Made by a program: the position numbers and the translations under genes. Under the pieces are notes generated by a model. The model saw only the letters and a list, made by a program, of their open reading frames with translations, was not told the DNA's origin and did not search any database. Shown piece by piece: positions 1 through 10,933 of a stretch of DNA of 64,000 nt (within the stretch, counting starts at the first letter, position 1; each line of letters opens with the position of its first letter). The DNA is from Siphonodentalium dalli (Eukaryota; Mollusca; Scaphopoda; Gadilida; Siphonodentaliidae). The stretch is taken from assembly GCA_032622095.1 (NCBI GenBank), contig CP136063.1, positions 277,383,426 to 277,447,425 on the forward strand. Reading direction: 5' to 3'.

Positions 1-115
1 ACTGGGTTTTTCCCAGGTGAGAGGGACATTTTCCAGCAACAGTTTTCCTGGAAGATAAATGGGGATTCCCCATATCTGTCATGTGTAACAGGACAGCCGG
101 CAGGTTTGCGACGTG

Positions 116-645
116 ATATCAGAACACCATTCATGTATCCCCAACACAACCTTAGTGTATTTGTAACTAATTCACTTGAGGAGCACTCAAACTAAGTGAA
201 ATCAGAACACCATTCATGTATCCCCAACACAACCTTAGTGTATTTGTAACTAATTCACTTGAGGAGCACTCAAACTAAGTGAAATCAGAACACCATTCAT
301 GTATCCCCAACACAACCTTAGTGTATTTGTAACTAATTCACTTGAGGAGCACTCAAACTAAGTCACGGTGAAATCAGAACACCATTCATGTATCCCCAAC
401 ACAACCTTAGTGTATTTGTAACTAATTCACTTGAGGAGCACTCAAACTAAGTGAAATCAGAACACCATTCATGTATCCCCAACACAACCTTAGTGTATTT
501 GTAACTAATTAACTTGAGGAGCACTCAAACTAAGTGAAATCAGAACACCATTCATGTATCCCCAACACAACCTTAGTGTATTTGTAACTAATTAACTTGA
601 GGAACGTATTTGTAACTAATTAACTTGAGGAACACTCAAACTGAG
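116..645. repeat. 83-bp tandem repeat, about 6 copies
   Basis: The motif AGAACACCATTCATG recurs at 121, 204, 287, 376, 459 and 542. The period is 83 bp, apart from one copy with a 6-bp insertion (CACGGT near 364). The copies are almost identical. The last is truncated and degenerates around 600-660. No coding frame runs through it. It is a young minisatellite or satellite fragment whose left edge is within the first 120 bases. Confidence 0.95.
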
Positions 646-830
646 TAAAATAAGAACACCATAGATATATACCCAAATATATAGATACATCATACATGTG
701 TATATGACCCAAGCAGAGTCTAATCAGAAAATATCCAACAAAATTTACACATATTTCATCACATGGGAGAATTTTTGACAGCACCGTCATGATACTGTTA
801 TGCTTTCCCTGCGATAACCTTATCTATTCA

Positions 831-1250
831 CACCAATATAGTCTGGTTTACAAATATTTGAGGTGCAGTAGCTAGGGAAGGATATATTATAAGAAAAAAA
901 AAATTCATCACCACCAATCAATCATCACCACCAATCAATCACCACCAATCAATCATCACCATGATTCGACAAACAGTGGAACTGTACATAAATTTCACAA
1001 TAATTTTTATAACATGATTTATTTAAATTATAATTAAAGTATTAACTAAGATATGTCTTCCCAAAAAGTAGCTCAAATAAATATTTGGGAGAAAAAAAAG
1101 AGGTAAAAAACTCTGTAATCCAGTATTATCAACGATTTTGACAGCATATTTTAGTCAACATCATAAACTAAGCATTAAAAAGTTTATTTAATTTTTTACA
1201 ATATGGGGTGAACAATTGCAGTATAGGTTCGTAAACCAGGCTGTTATATT
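831..1250. mobile_element. Foldback MITE with 'CTGGTTTAC' termini
   Basis: The left end reads CACCAATATAGTCTGGTTTAC and the right end is its approximate reverse complement (GTAAACCAGGCTGTTATATT). The interior is AT-rich, with a CATCACCACCAATCAAT microsatellite at about 905-965. A second copy lies at 15330-15712 and a left-end fragment at about 18975-19090. No transposase frame is present. The superfamily cannot be assigned because no clear target duplication was seen. Confidence 0.6.
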
Positions 1251-1619
1251 TCTTTACCCTACATCAATAGAGTCTCTGGGTGTCAATCAGTAGAACAACA
1301 TTGTTTTCTTTCCGCAACAGAGTTATATGGGTAGTAGACTAGATAGATATTGTTTGGACAGGTGTGCCATAACAGAGGGCAGTTGGGGGGGGGGGGGGGC
1401 AAGTGCTGCTCTTGCCTTATAATAAAGGGGCACAAAGCACTCTTTCATTCTTCATAGAGCAGCGTGCAGTACTTAATGCATCAGCCTAAAAGGCATTGTT
1501 TTATTGTCCTAAGTAAAATTATATCCATTCCAGTAGCTTTGTAAGATTGATCCTTTAGAGTGGTTTAAAATGTTGTACACGAGGTTAATTTCATGGTGTG
1601 AGTTCCCAGCATAATTAAC

Positions 1620-2060
1620 GACCAACACAAATGGTAGCGGCCATTTTGGAGCGGGGTGAGATGTGTGTGGTGTGTGTTTAGGGTGTCTTTTGCAAGTTGT
1701 GGGTCACTCTACAAGATCCTTTGTTTGACCTATTCCGAAGCACTAAGTATACTCTCTCTTTACATGGAAACACCGTTTTTGACAGTTTATGGTAGTCGAT
1801 GCATCATGATCCTTATCTTTATTTGACATAAATCTGTCATGGGGCTGCCAATGACATTTGAATGCCTCTGGATGGCTGCCATTTTGGATCGGGTGGGTGT
1901 GTGGTGAATATTTAGGGTGTCTTGTGGGCCATGCTACAACACCCTTTACTTGACATAAATTGGCCAAGGTCAATGATCCCAGAAATGGCATGGGTCCCCT
2001 ATTTCAATCTCTCTGAATGGTGGCCATTTTGGATCAGGTGGGGTGTGTGGAAAGTGTGTC
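1620..2060. repeat. Degenerate dispersed repeat with internal duplication
   Basis: Two diverged copies of a roughly 200-bp segment share blocks such as GCCATTTTGGATC, TTTAGGGTGTCTT and CTACAACACCC. The reading frames here are short and repeat-derived. From 2060 to about 2770 nothing else was recognised beyond AT-rich single-copy sequence. Confidence 0.5.
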
Positions 2061-2770
2061 TTGTGGGTCACCCTACAACACTCTTAATTTCACCGAAATA
2101 TAACATTTTCGAATAAGGAACAGAAGTAACTTTCATCGTGTACATTGAGTACAGGCTTAAAATGGTTGCCATTTTAAAAAGTCACAGCCATTTTGAAACT
2201 GTCAACCATTATGATTGTTTTGTCAGAATTTTTTTTTCAGTCTTCACACTGACCACTGTTACTATTTGACACTAAGCCACCCTAATATAAGGCATATATA
2301 TTGAGAAAGGCAGATAAGTGATTATAAGTGGTGCAAATATCAACTTTATGTATAATTTGTTGTGTTTACTTGGGTTATTTTCACGTCATTTTCACTTTGA
2401 ACCCAGTATCCTTCCGAATATTTGTCACAGTATTTCCCGCATAGAACCGATTCAATTTGGGAGTGAACCAACTTGGATCGAGAGAGAACCCACACAGACA
2501 TCAAAATTTGTGGTTTTAGACATTGTTATGGCTTTCACAATGGAATTTTTTTATTGTCACATTCTTTGGAACACAGATTGTGAGGCAATTGGAAATATTA
2601 ATCAAATTATCACCCAGATGGTTACAAAATTTAGTCTTATCTGTCAAAAACTCCCCAAAATTTCTATGTTTAATCAGAACGAACCGTAAAAAAATCTTTC
2701 CTGAACCATCACAAACCAGAAATATAATGACTTCTGATGTAACAGTTCCTACACAGTGATCTATTCATAA

Positions 2771-2989
2771 TTATCCTTTCATGACTGGAGCTGCACTGGT
2801 GCAGCATTATCGATCTTGTGCCAGGGAGCCTGGCATATATAAGAGTATTGGCTTACAAGGTCAAGGAAAATATTGTAAGGCCAATGTATTCTCTTATATA
2901 TGTGAGAATGTGAGCCTCCCTATATAAGAGAATGCATTGGCACAGGATTTTCGCAAAATTTGAGGAAGCTCCAGTCATGTAAGGGTTAA
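2771..2989. mobile_element. TTAA/CCCTTT-type MITE with hairpin modules
   Basis: The termini are imperfect inverted repeats (CCTTTCATGACTGGAGCT and AGCTCCAGTCATGTAAGGG). They are flanked by TTAT on the left and TTAA on the right. The interior holds the window's recurrent hairpin module, with arms ending CTTATATA and TATATAAGAGAATGCATTGG. TTAA flanks and CCC termini are typical of piggyBac-mobilised elements, so that assignment is inference. It is non-autonomous. Confidence 0.7.
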
Positions 2990-3361
2990 AAGTCTCTATG
3001 GTGCAAATCTTCCCTATGGAAAGGGCTCGGGACTCATTCCAAAAACAGGTACAAAAATCCCTGTAAATTACTAATTAAATCGACCTATGCCGAGGATTAC
3101 TAAGCATTATATTTCGCTGTATAGAAATCTTGCTGTGTGTACACAAATTGCAGTCAATAACACATACCCAGCAAAGGCCAGTTTATTGATCGGCAAGTCA
3201 GTTCGTGATTAGTCTGACAAAGCAGCTATTTTCTTCCATTTTCATCAGTGTTTTCATAATGAAATATCCTTCCTGTGGGAATCAGTGATTAGATATTTAA
3301 TCTATGAGTACATATCTACATGGATCTGATCTTTGATACCACAGCTGTTAGGCCAAACAAG

Positions 3362-3629
3362 TTAATGTTCTGCCTCAGCCCTCTTCATAGCCCACGAAAA
3401 TAAAAATTGAAATTCATCCTGCTGCTCGACTTCACAACACAATCTCCACAACATCTGTCTGCTACTGTCCATAAATCTAGCTAGACACATTTCACAGCCC
3501 TCATAATTGGCTATTGACGAAGCCATTTGCTGAAGAAAACTGGGCCACGGCAAAGGGTTGCCATAGCAGATTGCTGAAGCCAAACTATCTGAATGATGAG
3601 GGCTGCATTTCAACATGTATTTGATATTT
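3362..3629 (-). CDS. Possible terminal coding exon, unrecognised protein
   Basis: The minus strand has a protein-like frame running to a TAA at 3364-3362. The residues include NPLPWPSFLQQM and a cysteine/tryptophan-rich part (CEMCLARFMDSSRQMLWRLC), ending in FSWAMKRAEAEH. Amino-acid use looks like a real folded or helical domain, unlike the repeat-derived frames around it. A splice acceptor AG at 3631-3630 fits the frame; another is at 3604-3603, but neither has a strong pyrimidine tract. The family was not recognised. It is either the last exon of a minus-strand gene whose other exons were not found, or a chance frame. Confidence 0.35.
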
Positions 3630-3680
3630 CTTAGTTATTGCTGATAAAAATTAAGTTTTCTTTTTGGTTTGTTTAAGCTA

Positions 3681-3897
3681 TACTGTAATGCCCTAAATAA
3701 TTGACTCCTTAACCGCAGCAGAATTATGGGTAACTTTTCAGAATTTAGTCTGAAATATGGCTTGTTGCCATTTATTGGAAAGCTCTCAGTGATAGCTTTC
3801 CGATGAATGGCAACAAGCCATATTTCCGACTAAATCCTGAAAAGTTACCCATAATCCTGCTGCGGTTAAGGAGTCGATTATTTATGGCATTACTCTA
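3681..3897. mobile_element. Palindromic MITE, family B (CAGTAATGCCC)
   Basis: It is a nearly perfect inverted repeat of about 108 bp per arm meeting at AGCTCTCAGTGATAGCT. The termini are variants of TACAGTAATGCCC, i.e. a TA dinucleotide next to CAG, as in Tc1/mariner-derived MITEs. Both arms carry the copy-specific variant CCGCAGCAG/CTGCTGCGG. It has no coding capacity. Confidence 0.9.
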
Positions 3898-4214
3898 TGT
3901 ACTTGGGTTGTACAACAGACTGTTGCATTAAAATTGCATTAACAGTTAATCATGGAAAGTCATTTTTTACACTCAACAATGTTTTTGATAATTTGTGAGT
4001 AAACATAAAAATCTGCAATCTGGGCAATTTTTGTTGTAAAAAGTGGAAACAAAAACCTGCCTGATGGGTAATTTTGTAGGTATTAAAACAAATAAAATAT
4101 AAAATCATGCCTGTCTGCCCATTTTGAAGAAAAAAAACGTGTTTGAGAAACAGATCTACATGTATAATAAACTTTGTGTGGCCTTACTATATAACACTGT
4201 CATACAATTGTGAA

Positions 4215-4967
4215 TTAGCCCTTTCCGTACTATATGGATTCTCCCACAATGTTAAAAAAGTGTACATCAGAATGGTCCGTCTGTTATTGATTTGAAGGAA
4301 TGTATGGTATTGTAAGCAAACAACACGCTATAAGTGCAGAAGGAGTCCTATTGTGGAAGGGAATTGATCAGATAATAAGAGTCGACAAGCGACCTATGAT
4401 CATTTGGGAATTTATCAGATTATAAGAGTCAACAGGCGACCTATGGTCGTTTATTGAACTGATTATCTGAACATTTCCCACGGGATAACCACTCATCAAT
4501 GTGACCCGCCATATCAAATTCAGTCGTAAGTCGGGATTTTTTTACCCTGTGCCAATGCATTCTCTTATATATACGAGTCGACCATAGGTCGCCTCGCATA
4601 TATAAGAGAATGCATTGGCCTAACAATTTTTTACAATTGTATTAATTTTTTCTTGTATTCTTTAACAATTTTATAATTTCACCCATACAGAGCCCCAGAC
4701 AAACATGAGCAGACGACACTCTTCTATATGCTTCTATATATGTGTGGGGCTCCCTGCAGGGTAATGGATTTTTTTATTTTATGTCCTAAAAATTGTAAGA
4801 AACATTTATTTAAAAAAAAGGATAAAAAGTTGTTAGGCCAATGCATTCTCTTATATATGCGAGGCGACCTATGGTCGCATATATAAGAGAATGCATTGGC
4901 ACAGGGTAAAAAAAATCCCGACTTACGACTGGATTTGATATGGCGGGTTTAGTATAGAAAGGGTTAA
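4215..4967. mobile_element. 753-bp TTAA-type MITE with two hairpin modules
   Basis: The left end is TTAGCCCTTTCCGTACTATA and the right end TAGTATAGAAAGGGTTAA, which are inverted repeats. Inside, two near-identical hairpin modules (about 4553-4623 and 4835-4910) are inverted relative to each other. Each is a perfect stem of GCCAATGCATTCTCTTATAT type capped by GACCTATGGTC. No protein is encoded. The outer ends differ from other TTAA elements here, although the inner module is the same. Confidence 0.75.
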
Positions 4968-5362
4968 AACAATATCACATGCAAGTATTTTGTGCAGTCG
5001 AAAAGTAGATTGTAACATCTTTTATGGCATTTACCTCAAAAAGTTTGTGAATAAATTCTTATTTCCTATTGACAACATAATTTTTTCATCAGATTGACAC
5101 ATTTAGAAGTCCATCAATGTCAGCTCTTGATCCGACATTTGAAATATGAAAATTGAAATGACCTTATGAGAGGAACTACATACCATCATGAAACCAACCA
5201 GTAATGGAATCAAATATTTCTCCGGCTCGAAATAATTACTTTTACCAACAGTTTATAATTTTTTTAAGATGGCGGCCAAATTGCAGCTTCTGATTTGAGT
5301 AGACCTTCCCGCTTTCTATGTTCCCTGAAATCACCTGCAAAGTATATAATTTGTCTTTTCAG

Positions 5363-5510
5363 AGGTCATGTTTGTCTTATAGTGAACGTGGCATCTAAAT
5401 GAGGTTTCACAGACAAGAACTATACTCAGCTTCAAGCTTTGCACGCCAAGTATGCTGAGTCGAATGGTCTGAGAATCCTCGCGTTCCCCTGCAATCAGTT
5501 TGGCGGTCAG
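5363..5510 (+). CDS. GPX4: GPX4 exon with selenocysteine UGA
   Basis: This exon encodes the active-site part of phospholipid hydroperoxide glutathione peroxidase, which reduces lipid hydroperoxides with glutathione. The frame reads [21 protein letters not shown] and then [14 protein letters not shown]. The catalytic position is TGA at 5400-5402, within the family's invariant ASK-(U/C)-G motif, and the frame continues with full conservation on both sides, so UGA is read as selenocysteine. The acceptor is TTTTCAG at 5356-5362 and the donor is CAG|GTTTGT at 5511. The exon begins one base before codon GGT and ends in phase 0. The preceding exon(s), with the N-terminus and possibly a mitochondrial leader, were not found between 1 and 5362. 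Family identity is very secure; GPX4 rather than another GPX rests on the NYTQL and FPCNQFG context and on the later exons. Confidence 0.95.
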
Positions 5511-5529
5511 GTTTGTATTCAAAGAGCTG

Positions 5530-5814
5530 TTAACCCTTTGAGTGCCAGGGGCCGATCTCATCGGCCCTAATTTACGGTCTGTAAAATCGGCCAAAATATA
5601 TAAAAAAAAAATTTAGATTTAAAAAAAATTATTCAAATTGTAAAAAATTGTAAAAAATTGTAAAAAATAATAACAAATGATGAAAAATTGTTAGGCCAAT
5701 GCATTCTCTTATATATGCGAGGCGACCTATGGTCGACTCGCATATATAAGAGAATGCATTGGCACAGGGTATATGGGTTGATACAAAAATCGGACCTGGC
5801 ACTCAAAGGGTTAA
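5530..5814. mobile_element. TTAA-flanked MITE just inside GPX4 intron
   Basis: Perfect TTAA copies flank it at 5530-5533 and 5811-5814. The terminal repeats are CCCTTTGAGTGCCAGG and its near reverse complement CCTGGCACTCAAAGGG. A perfect hairpin module (about 5693-5768) lies inside. The insertion begins only 20 bp beyond the exon's splice donor. TTAA duplication plus CCCTTT termini is the piggyBac pattern (established for that superfamily); the assignment here is inferred because no transposase is present. Confidence 0.85.
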
Positions 5815-5860
5815 AGGCCCAACTAATTTTTGAGTCCCTGATAATTTCTATACAGAGCCG

Positions 5861-6312
5861 GCAAGCCTGAAAATAGCGTGTCTGTCATTTGCAGAATGAG
5901 GTCCCCAGAGGATGAATTTAGTGATGCTATCCAGCACAGCGGGCTAGCATCACTAAATTCACCCTCTGGGAACCTCATTCTGCTTAGGCCTCATCTTCTG
6001 GGAAGTATCGATTGTATCAAATTAACATTGGTTTTAGGTTACCTTTTCCCTTCTGGGAAGTTTCTTTCTATATCCCCTAATTTGCAGAAGATAAAATACA
6101 TAATTGAGGTGCCCAATGGGTGAACATCACCAACTTCAACTGGGAACTTCATTCTGATCCTAGGTATACCATAGCAGTTGATGGCCTAAGCAGAATGAGG
6201 TCCCCTGAGGGTGAATTTAGTGATGCTAGCCCGCTTTGCGGGATAGCATTACTAAATTCACCCTCTGGGGACCTCATTCTGCAAATGACGGGCACGCTAT
6301 TTGCAGCCTTGA
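5861..6312. mobile_element. Composite foldback element, family A
   Basis: The outer ends are inverted repeats (CAAGCCTGAAAATAGCGTG and its counterpart near 6290-6312). Two smaller palindromes (about 5895-5992 and 6188-6292) are built on GCAGAATGAGGTCCCCAGAG. Each closes at a GCTAGC/GCTATCC-type centre. Related copies occur at about 12985, 22339, 22976, 23337, 29781 and 33797. Short frames across it are artefacts. Confidence 0.8.
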
Positions 6313-7039
6313 GAGTCAGTGATATTGACTATTGTTGGCATGAAATAAAACCAAAAATATATATTTTCCATTAGGATGTAGAGCAGCTGTGGCCCAGGAG
6401 TGTCTACCAAGTGATAGAGATTCTGAGATTCACCCCAATACAAAGACCTAGGATCAGATTGAAGTTCCCCAGTTGAAGTTGGTGATGTTCACCCATTCAC
6501 TGTGTAGGAACTGTTACATCGGAAGTCGTTCTATCGCCGGTGTTGTGATGGATCTTGACTGATTTGTTACGGTTCCTTATGATTAAAAATAATCATTTCG
6601 GGACAAAATCATGCATAATTATAGATATCTTGAATGTATTATACTTTCCTGAATGAACAGAGGCTGCAGAAGTGCCGTATTATCGAAACGTGAACTCTAG
6701 ATCACCATTAACTCGGAAATAGCGAGTTAACTCTTAAATATCAACATGTTATCACTGAAAATCAAGCCATGTAAACGCAATTTGCAATTTGTAAACGCAA
6801 TATAATAAATACCTAATAATAATAGTAAGTGACATTAATTGGCAGAAACCAAATATTGAATGTCCCGAGTGGTATAATATCATAATCATGCCTGCCTATA
6901 TAAAATACCAAAGGTAATAGAAATCTACTCTCAGGAGATTATGAGATGTTATATTCATTTAATTAATACAGGGCCATTATTGATATATCCAGGTGGGACA
7001 ATGTTTCGATGCCAGCACCAACATATTTCTTACTCGAAA

Positions 7040-7776
7040 GTCCCGTCTAATGGACATTTACACATGTTCGTCGCCCAGACTTATCTTTGTAAAGTTTGAG
7101 CTATTGCCGTGGCTTGGTATCCGTCGTCCTTGTGTGTGTGCGTGTGTGATTAGTCAACAATTTCCTTTAGCACGGGCTACAGGTCGTACCTTTGGTCAGA
7201 TAATTATAAAATTTGTCATAGCTGTTGACATTCATGTAGATGAGAACGAGTCATTTTGGGGGTCATTCGGAAAAAAAACATGCAATCCATTAGCATGGGC
7301 TACAGGTCCTACTGTACATCAGATCATCATGAAATTTGTCATGAATGTTAATATTGACATGTAGATGGGAACGAGTAATTTTGGGGTCGGTCAGCCATAA
7401 AACATGGCCGCTGGCAGCCATCTTGGATTTTACTCTTTGCATTACTAAATTGTTTGGCATGGGCTACATGTCATACCTTTGGTAGGATCATAATGAATTT
7501 TGTCATGGATGTTAACAATGACATGCAGATGGGAACGAGTCATTTTGGGGTCATTTGGCCATAAAACATGGCTGCCCGCAACCATCTTGGATTTTACTCT
7601 TTGCATGACTAAATCCTTTGGCATGGGCTACAGGTCGTACCTTTGGTCGGATCATTATGAAATTTGTCATGGCTGTTGACATTGACATGTAGATGGAAAA
7701 CAAGTCATTTTGGGGTCATTCGGCAAAAAGTCATGGCCACCAGCGGCCATCTTTGATTTCAAAATTCAATCCTTTG
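7040..7776. repeat. Diverged tandem repeat, 'ATCTTGGATTTTACTCTTTGCA' type
   Basis: Four or more units of about 180 bp share the blocks GGGCTACAGGTCGTACC, ATTATGAAATTTGTCATG and CATGTAGATGGGAACGAGT. It continues at 9190-9440 beyond an inserted element. A reverse-complement relative occupies 30180-31230. No credible coding frame. Confidence 0.7.
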
Positions 7777-9189
7777 CAGGGTTCCCGTGGGTACTTGAAT
7801 ATACTTGAACGTACTTGAATTTGAAATTATTTTTTCCAGAGCCTTGAATACCCTTGAATTCCACGCCACCCACCAGCATGTACTTGAATAGCACCCCTGC
7901 CTCTAAATATATACTTAAATTTCCCTGCCCCTGCCATGGAGAAGTAACTTTATTTGGTGATTATCGGATTCTGGGAAATTAAATTTGTTCTGTCAGGGAA
8001 TCCCCTACTGCATGGAAAATCCGTAATTATAAATAGCCACCGGAATTGCTGTTCGACCTAATGCGATTCATAATGATGCATGTGATTGGCAGAGAGTCCG
8101 GCTACCTGTTTCACGCTCGATACTGATGATTTTGATTGGCCGACTGCATCGTCTGTTCAGAATGTAAAAAAAAAAACAAATAGGCGATAAATTCAATTCA
8201 ATAAAATTCTAACAACTTCTGCTGATAATAAGGCAGAATTATCAGAAAAATCGAAGGGATAAAAAATGAAGTCAGTAGTCACTAATAATGGAGTCAAACG
8301 CACTTAGGAATGCTGCAAAACAGAAAAGAACATATGTAAATGAATGTGACTCTAGATTCAAGAAGCTGGAGGAAACTCTTAGAAATGAAGATGAAGCCTG
8401 ATTGACATTGTGAAGATTGTTACATTATCTTTCATATAACTAATGTCCTGAGAAATGGTCTTCTCTGCCTCAGTCATTCCAAAATTAGTGAGCCAGCGAA
8501 TATATGTTGAGCATATCACTAGTTTAGACCCTATGAAAACATTCAATCAAGTAACTTTACTGAACAAACATAGTTTTGGTGTAGCCAGATGGAGTAAAGT
8601 CAGTTCCACTTCAACCTTTGGCAGTTGAAGTGCAACTCTATCTGGCGACACCATAACTACCGGTATGTTTGTTCACTAAAGGTGGGTATCAGTAGTTCAT
8701 ACCTGGTATTTAGTCAGAAATATATGGGTAGAGAACAGCCCAGCAATCTATTATCCAATTATCTTCATATTATAATTATGGGGCACCCTGACTGGAAACT
8801 TTGCCTCCACTCTACTTACTTTTACTAAAGTGAGCATATTTGATAATTGTTGTAATAAATAAATTGAAAGAGATAGTTACATATTCCTAACCCTAGAGAA
8901 AGAAACTAAATATTGTTTTAATGCTGCTAATATAATACAGTATGTAGTATTGCTGTTTTTCTCTACTCATAAAATTCTGATTGCATCTTGTATTCACAAA
9001 TACTTGCTATTGACTACTGTTACGTATATACTAAGTACTATACTGTTTGAGGTAATAATCAATGGTAACCCAGTGTCCTTGAAAGCCTTTGATTTTCGAG
9101 TATATACATCCTTGAAAACCCTTGAATTTCGACCCCTACACTACTTGAAAACCCTTGAATTTGATATTAAAGTAGGTGCAAGAACCATG
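7777..9189. mobile_element. Non-autonomous hAT-like element, 1.4 kb
   Basis: It starts CAGGGTTCCCGTGGGTAC and ends GCAAGAACCATG, approximate inverted repeats of the CAGGG...CCCTG type. It interrupts the surrounding 180-bp repeat unit: CTTTG precedes it (7772-7776) and CTTTG follows (9190-9194), as expected of a short target duplication. Near both ends, short repeats of the form CTTGAAAACCCTTGAATTT occur several times. A 37-codon frame at 8288-8401 (MESNALRNAAKQKRTYVNEC...) is the only protein-like stretch; it may be a transposase relic. A shorter relative may lie at 10934-11225. Confidence 0.6.
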
Positions 9190-9440
9190 CTTTGGCACGG
9201 GCTACAAGTCGTCGTAGCTTTGGTCCGATCATTATGAAATTTGTTATGGCTGTTAACATTGACATGTAGATGGGAAACATGACTAAAACCTTTGGCACAC
9301 CATACAGTCCATTTCCCTCAGGCGATCATCACCAAACTTCATATTAATCTTGATATTGGTCTACTAGATGGAATCTATCAAATGTTTTTGAATTTCATTT
9401 GAAAACATAGCTGCCAGCAACCATCTTGGATTGTACTTTA
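9190..9440. repeat. Continuation of the interrupted 180-bp repeat
   Basis: The sequence resumes with CTTTGGCACGGGCTACAAG, the same unit as at 7440-7760, and ends near ACCATCTTGGATTG at about 9420-9434. This continuity is the evidence that 7777-9189 is an insertion. From 9440 to 9715 nothing was recognised. Confidence 0.65.
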
Positions 9441-9719
9441 TATATATCTCTTCATGTTGATAATCTAGTATTACTTAGATATTTCAACTTTCCGCATTCC
9501 TAATCACTCCATTGACTGTAACACATGAAATTATTCCCTTTCCAAGTTGAGCCACAGTGTCATTGACACTTTCATTTTGTGCACATATTAAGCATGGATT
9601 GTGATAGCTTCCCTTGTCTAGTAATAGTCAGAAAATTCAGAGGGAACTTTGTTATGCATATACACTCATTTAATCTGATATAAGAATTACATTGTGCTAC
9701 TAGTATATGATATAGGGAC

Positions 9720-10302
9720 TACCTATAATGTTCTAATGCCCCTGATTACCTATAATGGTCTAATGCCCCTGATTACCTATAATGTTCTAATGCCCCTGAT
9801 TACCTATAATGGTCTAATGCCCCTGATTACCTATAATGTTATAATGCCCCTGATGACCTGTATTTATTCTAATGCCCCTGATTACCTATAATGTTATAAT
9901 GCCCCTGATTACCTATAATGGTCTAATGCCCCTGATTACCTATAATGTTATAATGCCCCTGATTACCTATAATGGTCTAATGCCCCTGATTACCTATAAT
10001 GTTCTAATGCCCCTGATTACCTATAATGGTCTAATGCCCCTGATTACCTATAATGTTCTAATGCCCCTGATTACCTATAATGTTATAATGCCCCTGATTA
10101 CCTATAATGGTCTAATGCCCCTGATTACCTATAATGTTCTAATGCCCCTGATTACCTATAATGGTCTAATGCCCCTGATTACCTATAATGTTCTAATGCC
10201 CCTGATTACCTATAATGTTCTAATGCCCCTGATTACCTATAATGTTCTAATGCCCCTGACTACCTGTAATGTTCTAATGCCCCTGACTACCTGTATTCAC
10301 AA
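9720..10302 (+). repeat. 27-bp minisatellite, about 21 copies
   Basis: The unit is AATGTTCTAATGCCCCTGAT plus TACCTAT, 27 bp, with two main variants alternating (TTCTAATG or TTATAATG versus GGTCTAATG). Because 27 is divisible by three, one forward frame stays open and reads MPLITYNVL/MPLITYNGL. It sits inside the large intron between the GPX4 exons ending at 5510 and starting at 10747, and has no splice signals of its own. I treat the open frame as an artefact. 10303-10746 shows nothing recognisable. Confidence 0.95.
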
Positions 10303-10746
10303 TTGTTATTGTTGTCTATAAATGGACACCTCTCCATTAGAACATGTGATCCTAAATTTCCTCCCGTGCCTTCCAATTGTTCTGGCGTTACAATTAGTAC
10401 ACCTGACTATGATGATCAGCTAATCATTTTCTGCAATATCTACTTAATGTACTGTCACTATCTTCACACTTTACACAGAGATATGTTAAGATTTCATGAA
10501 TTTTGCAATTAATGCTCAATTCATATGGACATGTTGGTAAAATTATACCAAAATAATTTAGAATTTTTTGTGTGACTTTATTGTCATAATATCAAAAACC
10601 AAAATAAAATGTCCAATGTGGGCCATTTATTTCAATACTGTGGCATCTGAGACTCAAACAATATTTTATATTTTGCCTTATAGATTTTGCCAGGTATTTT
10701 TGACTACTTTGTTTCCTTGACCCATAATTAAACACTCTGTCTTCAG

Positions 10747-10895
10747 GAACCTTGGGCAGAACCTGAAATCAAGAAATTTGCCACTGAAAAATATAATGTC
10801 CAGTTTGACATGTTCAGTAAAATAAATGTGAACGGTGACGGTGCTCATCCGTTGTTCAAATTCCTCAAGAAGCATCAAAAGGGTACCCTCGGAGA
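10747..10895 (+). CDS. GPX4: GPX4 exon, central region
   Basis: The exon follows acceptor TGTCTTCAG (ending 10746) and continues in phase 0 from the selenocysteine exon. It encodes [20 protein letters not shown], then [20 protein letters not shown] and a GTLG end. The SKI(N/C)VNGD-AHPL motif and the lack of the long oligomerisation loop of GPX1/3 are typical of GPX4-type enzymes. The donor is GA|GTAAGT at 10896, leaving a split Asp codon (GA+T). The intron before it is 5.2 kb and transposon-filled. Confidence 0.95.
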
Positions 10896-10933
10896 GTAAG
10901 TATCATATTTCTATAGGGAGTTTCACCCCATCA

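Noticed and set aside
4553-4623. CRISPR-like repeats (recurring palindromic ~72-bp modules)
   Set aside because: Spacing is irregular and the modules sit in TTAA-flanked MITEs in a eukaryotic genome with introns. There are no uniform spacers.
9694-10321. MPLITYNVL repeat protein frames
   Set aside because: They are the 27-bp minisatellite in a stop-free frame inside a GPX4 intron, with no acceptor or donor that would join it to the gene.
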